A stretch of DNA of 64,000 nt from Mycolicibacterium litorale (GTDB taxonomy: Bacteria; Actinomycetota; Actinomycetes; Mycobacteriales; Mycobacteriaceae): contig NZ_AP023287.1 in NCBI RefSeq assembly GCF_014218295.1, forward strand, positions 4,402,001-4,466,000, written 5' to 3'. Position numbers and translations under genes: made by a program. Below, piece by piece: positions 34,575 to 43,172 of this stretch. The notes beneath the pieces are model-generated. The model had not been told where the DNA came from and did not search any database. It worked only from the letters and a program-made list of their open reading frames with translations. Each line of letters opens with the position of its first letter. The stretch's first letter is position 1.

Positions 34575-35639
34575 CTACTGCCCGGCGGCTCTGGGCAGGT
34601 CGAAGTGCCGCGCGAACGCCACTTCGTCGAGGTGTTCGAAGACCGGATCCTCGTCGTCGATCTCCAGCACCGCCGCGCCCGGCCGGCGCAGCCGCGCCGG
34701 CACCACGTCGAGTTCGGAGTCGTCGGTGTTCTCCACACCGAGCCGGGACCGGCGGATGCGCTGCGCCCGCCTGCGCCGCAGCTGTTCTTCGATGCGGGTC
34801 TGTCTGCGCAGGTACGCCAGATAGAGAACGGTCACCGCACCAACACCACCGCACAGCCACCACGCCCACGGCGCCACGAGGTACGCCAGCAGCGCCGATG
34901 CCAGCAGCGCCACCGCCATCGACGTCACCATGCGCTTGCGGAACCGGAACTTGCGGGCGCTGACGGCCGCGGCGGTCTTCGACTCCTGGCGTCGTCGACG
35001 CGCCGCGCTGACCGCGTCGACGGTGCGTTCACCCTCCGAGGCCTCGAGCCCGGAGTCGTCGGGTACGTACTCGTATTCGTCGGAGGTGCTGTCGTCGACG
35101 GCTTCGGTCTCGCCGGGATCCGTTGCGGCATCACTGATTTCGGGCTCGGGATCACTCTCCGGCTCGCCCCCGTCGGCGCCGTCGATCTCGTCGGTCTCGT
35201 CGATCTCGTCGATCTCGTCGGTCTCGTCGGTCTCGTCGATCTCGGCGACGGCCTCTTCGGCGCGCACGTCAGCCGACGCGACCGGCAGTGCGCCGGACTC
35301 CTCCTCGACGACGTCGACGTCGAGGTAGTCGGGTTCGGCCTCACGCGGTGGCGCGGTCGAGAGCACGACGGCGCGCTGCGGCTCGTCGAGCGGTTCCTCG
35401 TCGAGGTCGTCGAGTTCATCGGACGACGGCCGCCAGTGCGGGTCGGAATGGTGACCGGCCGCCGGACCGGATCGGCGGAGCAGTCGCGCGCTCTGGCCCG
35501 AGTTCAGCACCCGGGTGGACAGCGCGACATCGCTCGTGCGCCGCACGGCATCTCGCTTGCTCACCAGCATGGGCACCAGCACGAAAAGCCAGAGCACCAC
35601 GAGCGAGATCCACAGCAGAGATTGGGGGATGCTTGGCAT
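34575..35639 (-). CDS. glpR: Divisome membrane protein GlpR (SepX/GlpR, Rv0996-like)
   Basis: 354 residues. An N-terminal membrane helix (about 8-25), a long acidic linker (about 75-205), then two more helices (about 238-275) and a basic/charged C-terminal domain. This is the membrane receptor of the gephyrin-like MoeA paralogue Glp in Actinobacteria, where the pair links to FtsZ and polar growth. The Glp-type gene is two genes upstream in the same orientation. The linker contains a seven-copy 9-mer repeat (35181-35243). Confidence 0.8.
   Translation of the reverse strand: MPSIPQSLLWISLVVLWLFVLVPMLVSKRDAVRRTSDVALSTRVLNSGQSARLLRRSGPAAGHHSDPHWRPSSDELDDLDEEPLDEPQRAVVLSTAPPREAEPDYLDVDVVEEESGALPVASADVRAEEAVAEIDETDETDEIDEIDETDEIDGADGGEPESDPEPEISDAATDPGETEAVDDSTSDEYEYVPDDSGLEASEGERTVDAVSAARRRRQESKTAAAVSARKFRFRKRMVTSMAVALLASALLAYLVAPWAWWLCGGVGAVTVLYLAYLRRQTRIEEQLRRRRAQRIRRSRLGVENTDDSELDVVPARLRRPGAAVLEIDDEDPVFEHLDEVAFARHFDLPRAAGQ
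35181..35243. repeat. Seven-copy 9-bp tandem repeat within glpR
   Basis: Units GTCGATCTC or GTCGGTCTC in seven uninterrupted copies encode an acidic run of Asp, Glu, Ile and Thr triplets. A likely length-variable tract. Confidence 0.9.
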
Positions 35640-35772
35640 GCGCCTGCTCCTTTCCCCTACAGGCTAGGTCGGTTGACCAGCGCACCTGGGGGCGACGCGC
35701 CGAGACAATTACACACCTGTAATTCGGTTGAGACAAGCACCATCAGTAACACGTGTCACACCAGTAACAGCG

Positions 35773-36426
35773 TCACGCCCACTCGGCGCGTCCCGACCGC
35801 ACCAGCGCCGCCGCGGCCGACCCGCTGAGCTCCTCGACGGTGATCGCGACCAGCAGGTGGTCCCGCCACGCTCCGTCCACCTCGAGGTAACGCTTGAGCA
35901 GCCCCTCCTCGCGGAAGCCGACTTTTGCCAGCACCCGTCGGCTCGGGGCGTTCTCCGGCCGCACGGTCGCCTCGACGCGGTGCAGCATCACGGGCCCGAA
36001 GCAGTGGTCGACGCCGAGGGCCAACGCCGCCGTCGCCACTCCCCCGCCAATCCGCTCACTGGCCACCCAGTAGCCGATCCACGCCGAGCGCAGCGCGCCG
36101 TGGGTGACGTTGCCGATGGTCAACTGTCCGGCGAACTGGCCGTCGAGCTCGATGGCATACGGCAGCATGCGCCCCTTGCGTGCCTCCGAACGGAGCGTCG
36201 AACATACCGACGGCCACGACGAAAAGGCATGGCGCAGGGGCCAATCGACGCCCGTCACCGGTTCCCACGGTTCGAGGTGATCGCGGTCGGCCAACCGGAT
36301 GCGACTCCACTGCGCGGCGTCGCGCAACCGGATCGGACGCAGTCTCACCACACCGGCCGGGACCCGTAGCGGGCCCACCGGCATCGGCCATCCGGGGTGC
36401 AGAGAACTCGACCGCAGCAGGTTCAC
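35773..36426 (-). CDS. rimJ: GNAT acetyltransferase, RimJ-like
   Basis: 217 residues from GTG 36426; ATG 36384 is an alternative that would shorten it by 14. GNAT fold of the RimJ/RimL type: IELDGQFAGQLTIGNV, the acetyl-CoA loop region around YWVASERIGGGVAT, HRVEATVRPENAPSRRVLAK and GFREEGLLKRYL. Acetylates protein N-termini, classically ribosomal protein S5. Sits between the Glp and GlpR genes, so a role linked to that pair is possible. Confidence 0.85.
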   Translation of the reverse strand: MNLLRSSSLHPGWPMPVGPLRVPAGVVRLRPIRLRDAAQWSRIRLADRDHLEPWEPVTGVDWPLRHAFSSWPSVCSTLRSEARKGRMLPYAIELDGQFAGQLTIGNVTHGALRSAWIGYWVASERIGGGVATAALALGVDHCFGPVMLHRVEATVRPENAPSRRVLAKVGFREEGLLKRYLEVDGAWRDHLLVAITVEELSGSAAAALVRSGRAEWA

Positions 36427-36436
36427 CTCTCTCGGG

Positions 36437-37696
36437 TCAGCCGCGCTGCGCGAGGAAGGCCACGTCCACCGTCTCCCCCGTCCGCACTTCGTCGACGTCG
36501 GTCGGCACGATCACCAGACAGTTTGCCTCCGCCAGGGTGGCGAGCAAGTGCGACGAGGCGCCGGGTGCACCGCCGAGCGCCTGCACCAGGTACTCGCCGG
36601 TGTCCTGATCGCGCATCAACTGACCGCGTAGGTAGCCCTTGCGGCCGGACACCGACGTGATCGGCGAGAGCGCGCGCGCCGCGACGATGCGTCGCATCGG
36701 CGACCGCTTACCGAGCGACAGCCGGATCAGCGGCCGCACCATCACCTCGAACACCACCAGCGCGCTGACCGGGTTCGCCGGCAGCAAAAACACCGGCACC
36801 CGGTCGCGGCCGAGCTGACCGAAGCCTTGCACCGACCCGGGATGCATGGCGATCCTCGAGACCTCCATCTCACCCAGCTCCGACAGCACCGCCCGCACCG
36901 ACTCGGCCGCCGCGCCACCGACCGCGCCCGCGATGACGACGATCTCGGCCCGGTTGAGTTGTCCCTCGACGACTTCGCGGAGCCGGGCGGGTTCGGTGTC
37001 GACGATGCCGACCCGGTTCACCTCGGCGCCGGCGTCGCGACCGGCGGCCGCCAGGGCGTAGGAGTTGACGTCGTAGACCTGGCCGTTGCCCGGTGTGCGT
37101 GAGATGTCGACCAGCTCGCCGCCCACGCTCAGCACCGACAGCCGCGGCCTCGGATGCACCAGCACCCGCTCACGCCCGACGGCGGCCAGCAGGCCGACCT
37201 GGGCCGGACCGATGATGGTGCCCGCCCGCACCGCCACATCGCCGGGCTGCACGTCGTCACCCGCGCGCCGGACGTAGGCGCCGGACCGGACCCCGCGCAG
37301 CACCCGCACCCGGTTCGCCCCGCCGTCGGTCCACCGCAGCGGCAACACGGCGTCGGCGAGCGTGGGCATCGGCGCACCGGTCTGCACCCGGGCGGCCTGC
37401 CGTGGCTGCAGACGGCTCGGCGTGCGCGCGCCCGCCTCGATCGACGCCATCACCGGGAGGCTGACATCGCGGCCGTCGTGGTCGTCGGCGCCCTCGCCGC
37501 CGCCGACACCGAGGACGTCGACGCTGCGCACCGCGTACCCGTCGATCGCGGCCTGGTCGAATCCGGGCATCGGCCGCTCGGTGACGACCTCTTCGGCGCA
37601 CATCAGGCCCTGAGCTTCGGCGATGGCAACCCGTACCGGTCGCGGCGCCACCGCGGCGGCCGCTATCCGAGCCTGCTGCTCCTCAACCGAACGCAC
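36437..37696 (-). CDS. glp: MoeA-family protein, gephyrin-like Glp
   Basis: 419 residues with the MoeA layout: domain III start (AIAEAQGLMCAEEVVTERPMPGFDQAAIDGYAV), PAGRDAG-type MPT-binding fold in the middle (LSVLSVGGELVD, GAVGGAAAESVR), and a C-terminal domain IV (KGYLRGQLMRD). Annotated historically as moeA1. In corynebacteria the orthologue Glp is a divisome protein whose receptor GlpR is encoded nearby, as here. A residual molybdopterin role cannot be excluded by sequence. Confidence 0.85.
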   Translation of the reverse strand: MRSVEEQQARIAAAAVAPRPVRVAIAEAQGLMCAEEVVTERPMPGFDQAAIDGYAVRSVDVLGVGGGEGADDHDGRDVSLPVMASIEAGARTPSRLQPRQAARVQTGAPMPTLADAVLPLRWTDGGANRVRVLRGVRSGAYVRRAGDDVQPGDVAVRAGTIIGPAQVGLLAAVGRERVLVHPRPRLSVLSVGGELVDISRTPGNGQVYDVNSYALAAAGRDAGAEVNRVGIVDTEPARLREVVEGQLNRAEIVVIAGAVGGAAAESVRAVLSELGEMEVSRIAMHPGSVQGFGQLGRDRVPVFLLPANPVSALVVFEVMVRPLIRLSLGKRSPMRRIVAARALSPITSVSGRKGYLRGQLMRDQDTGEYLVQALGGAPGASSHLLATLAEANCLVIVPTDVDEVRTGETVDVAFLAQRG

Positions 37697-37736
37697 AACA
37701 CGCCTTTCTCCTGTCTATGGGGCCTGTCGCGCAGTT

Positions 37737-38648
37737 CTAGTCCTCGGTCAGGCCCAATCGCTCGACCAACCACTGCCGCAGCTCGGGGCCGTAGTCGTCG
37801 CGTTCCAACGCAAAGTCAACCGCAGCCTTGAGGTAGCCGCCGGGATTTCCCAGGTCGTGTCGGGTCCCGCGGTGGACCACGACGTGGACCGGATGACCCT
37901 CCTCGATGAGCAGCGCGATCGCGTCGGTCAGCTGGATCTCGTTACCCGCCCCGCGCTTGACGCGGCGCAACGCATCGAAGATCGCCCGGTCGAGAACGTA
38001 GCGGCCCGCCGCGGCGTACGGCGACGGCGCGTCCTCGGCCTTCGGCTTCTCGACCATGCCCTTGACGCGCAACACATTGGGGTTGGCGGCGTCCGGCACC
38101 TCTTCGACGTCGAACACGCCGTAGGCGCTGATCTTCTCGGCAGGCACCTCGATGGCGCACAGCACCGACCCGCCGCGTTTGGCGCGCACCTTCGACATCG
38201 TCTCGAGTACCCCGGTCGGCAGGACCAGATCGTCGGGCAGCAGCACGGCGATCGCATCCTCGTCGTCCGACAGCGAGGGCTCGATGCAGCTGACGGCGTG
38301 GCCGAGGCCCAGCGGTTCGGCCTGCACGACCGACTCGACCTTGATCAGCGCGGGCGCGCGGCGGACCTTCTCCAGCATGGTCTTCTTACCGCGGGCCTCG
38401 AGCGTGCCCTCGAGCACGAGGTCCTCGACGAAGTGGGCGACCACGCCGTCCTTGCCCTCCGAGGTGATGATGACGAGGCGCTCGGCGCCCGCCTCGGCGG
38501 CCTCGGCCGCCACGAGCTCGATCCCGGGAGTGTCGACCACCGGCAGCAATTCCTTGGGCACCGTCTTCGTCGCGGGGAGGAAGCGGGTGCCGAGCCCTGC
38601 TGCGGGCACGACGGCGGTACGGGGGATGGGTACTTCTGGCCGGCTCAT
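37737..38648 (-). CDS. galU: UTP-glucose-1-phosphate uridylyltransferase
   Basis: 303 residues. N-terminal nucleotidyltransferase signature AVVPAAGLGTRFLPATKTVPKE (about 12-33), substrate segment EPLGLGHAVSC, and the FDVEEVPD and VVHRGTRHDLGNPGGYL motifs near the C-terminus. Makes UDP-glucose for arabinogalactan, glycolipids and glycogen. Begins 72 bases from the divergent 5-FCL gene, leaving room for a shared promoter region. Confidence 0.95.
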   Translation of the reverse strand: MSRPEVPIPRTAVVPAAGLGTRFLPATKTVPKELLPVVDTPGIELVAAEAAEAGAERLVIITSEGKDGVVAHFVEDLVLEGTLEARGKKTMLEKVRRAPALIKVESVVQAEPLGLGHAVSCIEPSLSDDEDAIAVLLPDDLVLPTGVLETMSKVRAKRGGSVLCAIEVPAEKISAYGVFDVEEVPDAANPNVLRVKGMVEKPKAEDAPSPYAAAGRYVLDRAIFDALRRVKRGAGNEIQLTDAIALLIEEGHPVHVVVHRGTRHDLGNPGGYLKAAVDFALERDDYGPELRQWLVERLGLTED

Positions 38649-38720
38649 CGGACCCAGATTAGCCGCTGCGGGCTGGTTGAACCGGTTATGGCCGCACGTT
38701 GATCGCGGAGCGGGGATGTC

Positions 38721-39320
38721 ATGGTGGAGAGCGTGACCCCGCCGACGAAAGCCGAACTGCGCGCCGAGCTACTGAGTGCGCGCCGCAAAGTCGCGCCCGA
38801 GACCCGCGAGCGGGAGGCGGAGGCGCTCGCCACCCACCTTGCTGGAATCGCGGCGACCGGCCGAACAGTGTGCGCCTACGTACCGGTGGGCGCCGAACCC
38901 GGATCGCTCTCGTTGCTCGACGGGATGCTGGCGCGCGGAGTACGGGTTCTGCTGCCGGTCGCCCAGCACGATGAGGCGAACGCCCCGCTGCCGCTGCGGT
39001 GGGGCGAGTACCGCCCAGGCCGCCTCGTCGACGCGCGGTTCGGTCTGCGTGAACCCGCGCCGCCGTGGCTGCCCGCCGACGCGGTCGCCGAAGCCGACGT
39101 CGTGCTGGTTCCGGCGCTGGCCGTCGACCGCGCCGGGGTGCGGCTCGGGCGCGGAGCCGGGTTCTACGACCGCTCCCTCGGGATGGCGGATCCCGGTGCG
39201 CGCCTGATCGCGGTGGTGCGCGACGACGAACTCGTCGAGAGGCTGCCCGCCGAACCCCACGACGTCCGGATGACCCACGCCCTCACGCCGGGGCGCGGAC
39301 TCGTCGCGTTGGCGGAATGA
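38721..39320 (+). CDS. 5-formyltetrahydrofolate cyclo-ligase
   Basis: 199 residues. KAELRAELLSARR start, ATP-binding region, and the conserved C-terminal VLVPALAVDRAGVRLGRGAGFYDRSL motif for the family. Converts 5-formyl-THF to 5,10-methenyl-THF with ATP. Divergent from galU and followed by the CIRCE-controlled ruc gene, from which it is separated by a regulatory region. Confidence 0.92.
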   Translation: MVESVTPPTKAELRAELLSARRKVAPETREREAEALATHLAGIAATGRTVCAYVPVGAEPGSLSLLDGMLARGVRVLLPVAQHDEANAPLPLRWGEYRPGRLVDARFGLREPAPPWLPADAVAEADVVLVPALAVDRAGVRLGRGAGFYDRSLGMADPGARLIAVVRDDELVERLPAEPHDVRMTHALTPGRGLVALAE

Positions 39321-39339
39321 CGGTGGCCGCGTAGCGGTT

Positions 39340-39366
39340 CTAGCACTTGAGCCGGTAGAGTGCTAA
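39340..39366 (+). promoter_or_regulatory. CIRCE (HrcA operator) upstream of ruc
   Basis: CTAGCACTT, nine spacer bases, GAGTGCTAA. Against the CIRCE consensus TTAGCACTC-N9-GAGTGCTAA the right arm is perfect and the left differs at two positions, with exact spacing. It lies 26 bases before the ruc start. Confidence 0.85.
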
Positions 39367-39392
39367 CGAGTTTGACGACCTCGGAGGTTTGC

Positions 39393-39713
39393 GTGCCTAC
39401 CTATTCCTATGCGTGCACCGAATGCGGCAATCGGTTCGATGCCGTGCAGGCGTTCAGTGACGATGCGCTGACCGAGTGCCCGAAGTGCAGCGGACGGCTG
39501 CGCAAGCTCTTCGGCAAGGTCGGCGTCGTGTTCAAGGGCAGCGGTTTCTACCGCACCGACAGCCGCGAATCCGCCAAGTCCACGAGCGGTGGATCCGCCA
39601 AGAGCTCCTCGGATTCGTCCAGCTCGTCGGAGAAGACGAGCTCGTCGTCGAGCGATTCCGGGTCGAGCTCGTCCTCGACCACGTCGGCGCCCGCGGCGGC
39701 GGCCTCCAGCTGA
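39393..39713 (+). CDS. ruc: FmdB-type zinc-ribbon protein, redox-regulated chaperone Ruc
   Basis: 106 residues from GTG 39393 with GGAGG upstream. N-terminal zinc ribbon (ACTECGNRF, CPKCSGRL) and a disordered Ser-rich C-terminal half. M. tuberculosis Rv0991c (Ruc) is a heat-shock protein of this type shown to prevent aggregation when oxidised, with the gene under HrcA control; the CIRCE element here agrees. The Ser-rich tail is encoded by a GC-biased repeat tract. The first codons of the longer frame overlap the operator. Confidence 0.85.
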   Translation: MPTYSYACTECGNRFDAVQAFSDDALTECPKCSGRLRKLFGKVGVVFKGSGFYRTDSRESAKSTSGGSAKSSSDSSSSSEKTSSSSSDSGSSSSSTTSAPAAAASS

Positions 39714-39782
39714 CCCCGAAGTTATCCACAGGCCCCCGGTGAACCCGTGCGGGCCCGCCCGGTCGCTGCCTAGCGTGATCGC

Positions 39783-40439
39783 ATGGGGGAATCTCTCGCA
39801 CCGACACCGCTGGCTCGCCTGAGCAGGTTGCGCCCCGACTGGTGCCGCACGGTGGCGGCCCGGCGGATCGCCGCGGCGGCGCTGGTGGTGCTCGCCGCGG
39901 TCGCGGCCGTCCGTTCCGATCCCGACGGCGAACAGGTCGACGTCGTCGTCGCCGCAGGCGATCTCACTCCCGGCACTCAACTGGCCGCCCACCACGTCCG
40001 CGTCGAACGCCGTCCGGTGACGACCGTGCCCGACGGCGCCACCACCGACCCGGCCGCCGTCGTCGGCGTCACCCTGGCCGGCCCGGCGCGGCGCGGCGAG
40101 GTCCTCACCGACGTCCGCCTGCTCGGGCCGCGGATCGCGGAGGCCGCCGCGGGCCGCGACGCCCGCATCGTGTCGCTGCACCTGGCCGACGGCGCCCTGG
40201 TGGATCTGGTCCGCACCGGAGATGTGGTGGACGTGCTCGCGGCCCCGGCGTCGGAGACCGGCGGCGGCGCCCGGCCCAGGGTGATCGCCACCCGCGCTGT
40301 CGTCGTCCTGGTGTCGGAGAAGGCGCAGGGCCCTGGCGCTGCCGGTGAGCGCGCGGTGTTGGTGGCGCTTCCGGAACACGCCGCCAACGAGGTGGCGGGC
40401 GCGTCGCTGACGCAGGCCATCACGCTGACCTTCCACTGA
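39783..40439 (+). CDS. SAF-domain membrane-anchored protein (Rv0990c-like)
   Basis: 218 residues. A membrane helix (about 26-42, VAARRIAAAALVVLAAVAAV) is followed by a SAF/CpaB-like domain (VAAGDLTPGTQLAAHHVRVE, ARRGEVLTDVRLLGP, LVRTGDVVDVLAAP), the fold of flp pilus assembly CpaB proteins. Length equals that of Rv0990c, which is heat-shock-induced together with ruc. No pilus genes are nearby, so the pilus link is unlikely; a periplasmic role under heat stress is inferred. Confidence 0.75.
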   Translation: MGESLAPTPLARLSRLRPDWCRTVAARRIAAAALVVLAAVAAVRSDPDGEQVDVVVAAGDLTPGTQLAAHHVRVERRPVTTVPDGATTDPAAVVGVTLAGPARRGEVLTDVRLLGPRIAEAAAGRDARIVSLHLADGALVDLVRTGDVVDVLAAPASETGGGARPRVIATRAVVVLVSEKAQGPGAAGERAVLVALPEHAANEVAGASLTQAITLTFH

Positions 40440-40507
40440 GGCCCTCCCGTGCGGGCTAACGTGGCGCACTATCAGCCATTCACCCGACGGATAGAAGGGT
40501 TCTCCGC

Positions 40508-40966
40508 ATGCTGAAAGGGTTCAAGGACTTCCTCGCGCGCGGCAACATCGTCGACCTGTCCACGGCGGTCGTCATCGGCACGGCGTTCACCGGCCTGGTC
40601 ACCGCCTTCACCAACAGCGTCATCGAACCGCTGATCAGCCGCATCGGCGCGGGCGGTGAGGCGGATTACGGGATACTGCGCATCGACATCGGTGGCGGTC
40701 AGACCATCGACCTCAACGTGCTGCTCTCGGCGATCATCAACTTCATCCTGGTGGCCGCGGTGGTGTACTTCCTCATCGTGCTGCCGTACAAGAAGCTGCG
40801 CGAGAGGGGCAAGGTCGAACAGGCACAGGACACCGAGCTGAGCCTGCTCACCGAGATCCGCAACATCCTCGCCGACACCAACGGCTCCAGCGGCCGGCAC
40901 GAGAGCGGTCCGGGCACCGGGCCGAGCCCGGACACGGCCGAGACCACCAGCGCCGACAAGCACTGA
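40508..40966 (+). CDS. mscL: Large-conductance mechanosensitive channel MscL
   Basis: 152 residues, two membrane helices (about 13-44 and 74-98) with the amphipathic N-terminus [24 protein letters not shown] and a cytoplasmic C-terminal helix. The family glycine/hydrophobic gate pattern is intact. Opens under membrane tension to release osmolytes. Ends at a large terminator shared with the convergent porin gene. Confidence 0.95.
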   Translation: MLKGFKDFLARGNIVDLSTAVVIGTAFTGLVTAFTNSVIEPLISRIGAGGEADYGILRIDIGGGQTIDLNVLLSAIINFILVAAVVYFLIVLPYKKLRERGKVEQAQDTELSLLTEIRNILADTNGSSGRHESGPGTGPSPDTAETTSADKH

Positions 40967-40972
40967 GAACGG

Positions 40973-41006
40973 CGATCGGCCCCCGGACGGGTCCGGGGGC
41001 CGATCG
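40973..41006. terminator. Bidirectional terminator between mscL and the porin gene
   Basis: A perfect 16-bp inverted repeat (CGATCGGCCCCCGGAC / GTCCGGGGGCCGATCG) with a 2-base loop between two convergent genes. No T-run follows, as is common in mycobacteria. Confidence 0.8.
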
Positions 41007-41024
41007 GTCAGGCGGGGTGGCGAA

Positions 41025-41675
41025 CTAGTTCATGTTCCACGGTGCGCCGTAGGTGGTGACGCTGTCACCGCTCGAGGCGATCAGGCGGGCGTACGGACGC
41101 AGCAGCACACCGCCGGCAGCACCGGTCACCGTGCCGTGCGCGTTCGAGACCGCGACCGCCCCCTCGGCGCCGGAGACGTCGACCGCGAAGGTCGCGACTT
41201 CCTGGATGCCGGGGCCGTTGCCCAGGTCGGCGCTGATCGACACACCCGGGAACAGCGGCGGGGTCACGATGCCCTCGGCGGGCAGGATGCCCCCGATTCC
41301 CTCGATGACGTTGACGCCCTCACCGTCGAACGCGATGTTGGGGGTGGTGTAGCTGAAGTTGATGCCCACACCCAGCGACCAGGGGAAGCCGATCTGGTAG
41401 CCCAGCTCCAACGAACCCTCGAAGTCGTCGGCGCCCTCGCCGGCCACGATGTACTTGGCGCGGCCCGAGTGGAACCACTCGCGGGTCAGCCGGTTGCGGT
41501 CCAGCGGGAACACACCGTTGAGGAAGGTGTCCCACTGCTGAATCGTCAGCGTGCGGCCCTGGCCGTCGACCAGGCTGAGTTCATTGTCCAAACCTGCGTG
41601 AGAGGTGCCCGTGCTCGTGAACAGAGCCGCGATGGCCGCAACCAACGCGATCAGCACCCGACTGATTGCCTTCAT
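41025..41675 (-). CDS. MspA-family porin, copy 1
   Basis: 216 residues: a 27-residue signal peptide ending SHA, then a 189-residue mature protein nearly identical to MspA over most of its length (GLDNELSLVDGQGRTLTIQ, LDRNRLTREWFHSGR, FPWSLGVGINFSYTTPNI, final SVTTYGAPWNMN). MspA forms octameric outer-membrane pores for small hydrophilic solutes. The constriction loop differs: DGEG replaces the MspA DDGD and five extra residues follow. Tandem paralogue at 41967. Confidence 0.93.
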   Translation of the reverse strand: MKAISRVLIALVAAIAALFTSTGTSHAGLDNELSLVDGQGRTLTIQQWDTFLNGVFPLDRNRLTREWFHSGRAKYIVAGEGADDFEGSLELGYQIGFPWSLGVGINFSYTTPNIAFDGEGVNVIEGIGGILPAEGIVTPPLFPGVSISADLGNGPGIQEVATFAVDVSGAEGAVAVSNAHGTVTGAAGGVLLRPYARLIASSGDSVTTYGAPWNMN

Positions 41676-41917
41676 GTTCTCCCTAGCTGTCGCGCCGACA
41701 AGGTCCGGGAATCTGGTCGGCGCTCGACCAGAGACCCCGTGAGGTCAACATGTGACTGTGATGAGAATCTCACGCGCCGTCCTCACGTAAATCTCATCGC
41801 CAGTGACGCGCAAAACATAACAGTGCGGCTAACGACCGACAACACATTGCTCGGTTCCGCGACGATTCGGGCGGCGAACAGGGAAAACGAAATCGCTCCA
41901 CCTGCCCGGATACGAGA

Positions 41918-41946
41918 AAGCCCCGCGGGTCGGACCCGCGGGGCTT
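41918..41946 (-). terminator. Terminator after porin copy 2
   Basis: Perfect 13-bp arms AAGCCCCGCGGGT / ACCCGCGGGGCTT with a 3-base loop, followed on the minus strand by TCTCG, located 20 bases past the copy 2 stop. The remaining 41676-41917 is the copy 1 upstream region. Confidence 0.85.
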
Positions 41947-41966
41947 CTCGTGCGATCAAGGAAAAC

Positions 41967-42617
41967 CTAGTTCATGTTCCAGGGCTCGCCGTAGGTGGTG
42001 ACGCTGTCGCCGGTGCCGGCGATCAGGCGGGCGTACGGACGCAGCAGCACACCGCCGGCCGCACCGGTCACCGTGCCGTGCGCGTTGGAGACGGCGACCT
42101 CGCCCTGCGCACCGGAGACGTCGACCGCGAAGGTCGCGACTTCCTGGATGCCGGGGCCGTTGCCCAGGTCGGCGCTGATCGACACGCCCGGGAACAGCGG
42201 CGGGGTCACGATGCCCTCGGCGGGCAGGATGCCGGCGGCACCGTCGATGATGTTGACGCCCTCACCGTCGAACGCGATGTTGGGGGTGGTGTAGCTGAAG
42301 TTGATGCCCACACCCAGCGACCAGGGGAAGCCGATCTGGTAGCCCAGCTCCAACGAACCCTCGAAGTCGTCGGCGCCCTCGCCGGCCACGATGTACTTGG
42401 CGCGGCCCGAGTGGAACCACTCGCGGGTCAGCCGGTTGCGGTCCAGCGGGAACACACCGTTGAGGAAGGTGTCCCACTGCTGAATCGTCAGCGTGCGGCC
42501 CTGGCCGTCGACCAGGCTGAGCTCGTTGTCCAGACCTGCGTGAGAGGTGCCCGTGCTCGTGAACAGAGCCGCGATGGCCGCAACCAACGCGATCAGCACC
42601 CGACTGATTGCCTTCAT
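41967..42617 (-). CDS. MspA-family porin, copy 2
   Basis: 216 residues from ATG 42617, the same start context as copy 1 (identical bases around the start codon and signal peptide). Differences cluster in the constriction loop (NIIDGAAGILP versus NVIEGIGGILP) and at a few C-terminal positions; ends SVTTYGEPWNMN as in MspA. Each copy has its own upstream region and terminator, so they can be expressed separately. Confidence 0.93.
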   Translation of the reverse strand: MKAISRVLIALVAAIAALFTSTGTSHAGLDNELSLVDGQGRTLTIQQWDTFLNGVFPLDRNRLTREWFHSGRAKYIVAGEGADDFEGSLELGYQIGFPWSLGVGINFSYTTPNIAFDGEGVNIIDGAAGILPAEGIVTPPLFPGVSISADLGNGPGIQEVATFAVDVSGAQGEVAVSNAHGTVTGAAGGVLLRPYARLIAGTGDSVTTYGEPWNMN

Positions 42618-43000
42618 GTTCTCCCTAGCTGTTATGGCCGGTGAGGGGCTCACCGAGTTGTGGTTGGTGCCTGGCCGTACCGCGTCGCCTCACACCCCGC
42701 AAGACCTTGATGTGGGCTGGATTAGAGCGTCCACATCTTGCTCTTACGCGTAGCTCATCGTTGACACGAGGAACATATAGGGGAGGCATCGGGGCGGCAA
42801 CGCGAACCGTTTTCCCGACCATTTGAGGTCACAGCCTGATCAAGATTTGCTGACCGTTTCCTGGTGGCGGGCATACAACCCGGCGCCGAGCAGCGGCAGA
42901 CACGCCCTCCGGGCAGCGGTGTGAGCCGGCTAACGGTCGCCGTGCAGGCTCCGGGCGTCGCGCTCACCTGGCCTTTTCGCGAAATCGCGGAAAAACCGAA
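42618..43000. other. Non-coding region upstream of porin copy 2
   Basis: 383 bases with no supported gene. Short frames on either strand lack ribosome sites. The stretch near 42618-42640 repeats the leader of porin copy 1; the rest is presumably promoter and 5' untranslated sequence of copy 2. Confidence 0.6.
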
Positions 43001-43159
43001 TCAATCGTGATGCGGCGGAATGTTGTCGCGCAGCCATTGGTCGTGTCGAGCCTCCTCTACCGAGGACGCGTCGTCACGTTCGTCGGCCGACGCCTCGGGG
43101 AGGGTCTCGCCGAAGATTTTGTTAACTGAATCTCGGCGGTTGTTCGGTTGCGTAGTCAC
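43001..43159 (-). CDS. 52-residue conserved mycobacterial-type small protein
   Basis: GTG 43159 with AAGGA upstream; product begins MTTQPNNRRDSVNKIFG and ends WLRDNIPPHHD. Acidic middle (SADERDDASSVEEAR). I recall similar C-termini in mycobacterial hypothetical proteins. A perfect CRP-type site 14 bases upstream suggests cAMP control. It is not listed among longer open frames and is easily missed. Confidence 0.65.
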   Translation of the reverse strand: MTTQPNNRRDSVNKIFGETLPEASADERDDASSVEEARHDQWLRDNIPPHHD

Positions 43160-43172
43160 ATAAATCCTTGCG

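Noticed and set aside
35181..35243. Repeat array resembling a CRISPR
   Set aside because: Contiguous 9-mers with no spacers, in frame within a coding region.
34605..35828. Long plus-strand frame antisense to glpR
   Set aside because: High-GC mirror frame with His/Arg-rich low-complexity sequence; glpR on the minus strand has membrane helices and a recognised neighbourhood.
41136..42644. 502-codon plus-strand frame across both porin genes
   Set aside because: It is the antisense of the two near-identical porins, so it repeats itself; no start signal, and the minus strand encodes clear MspA proteins.
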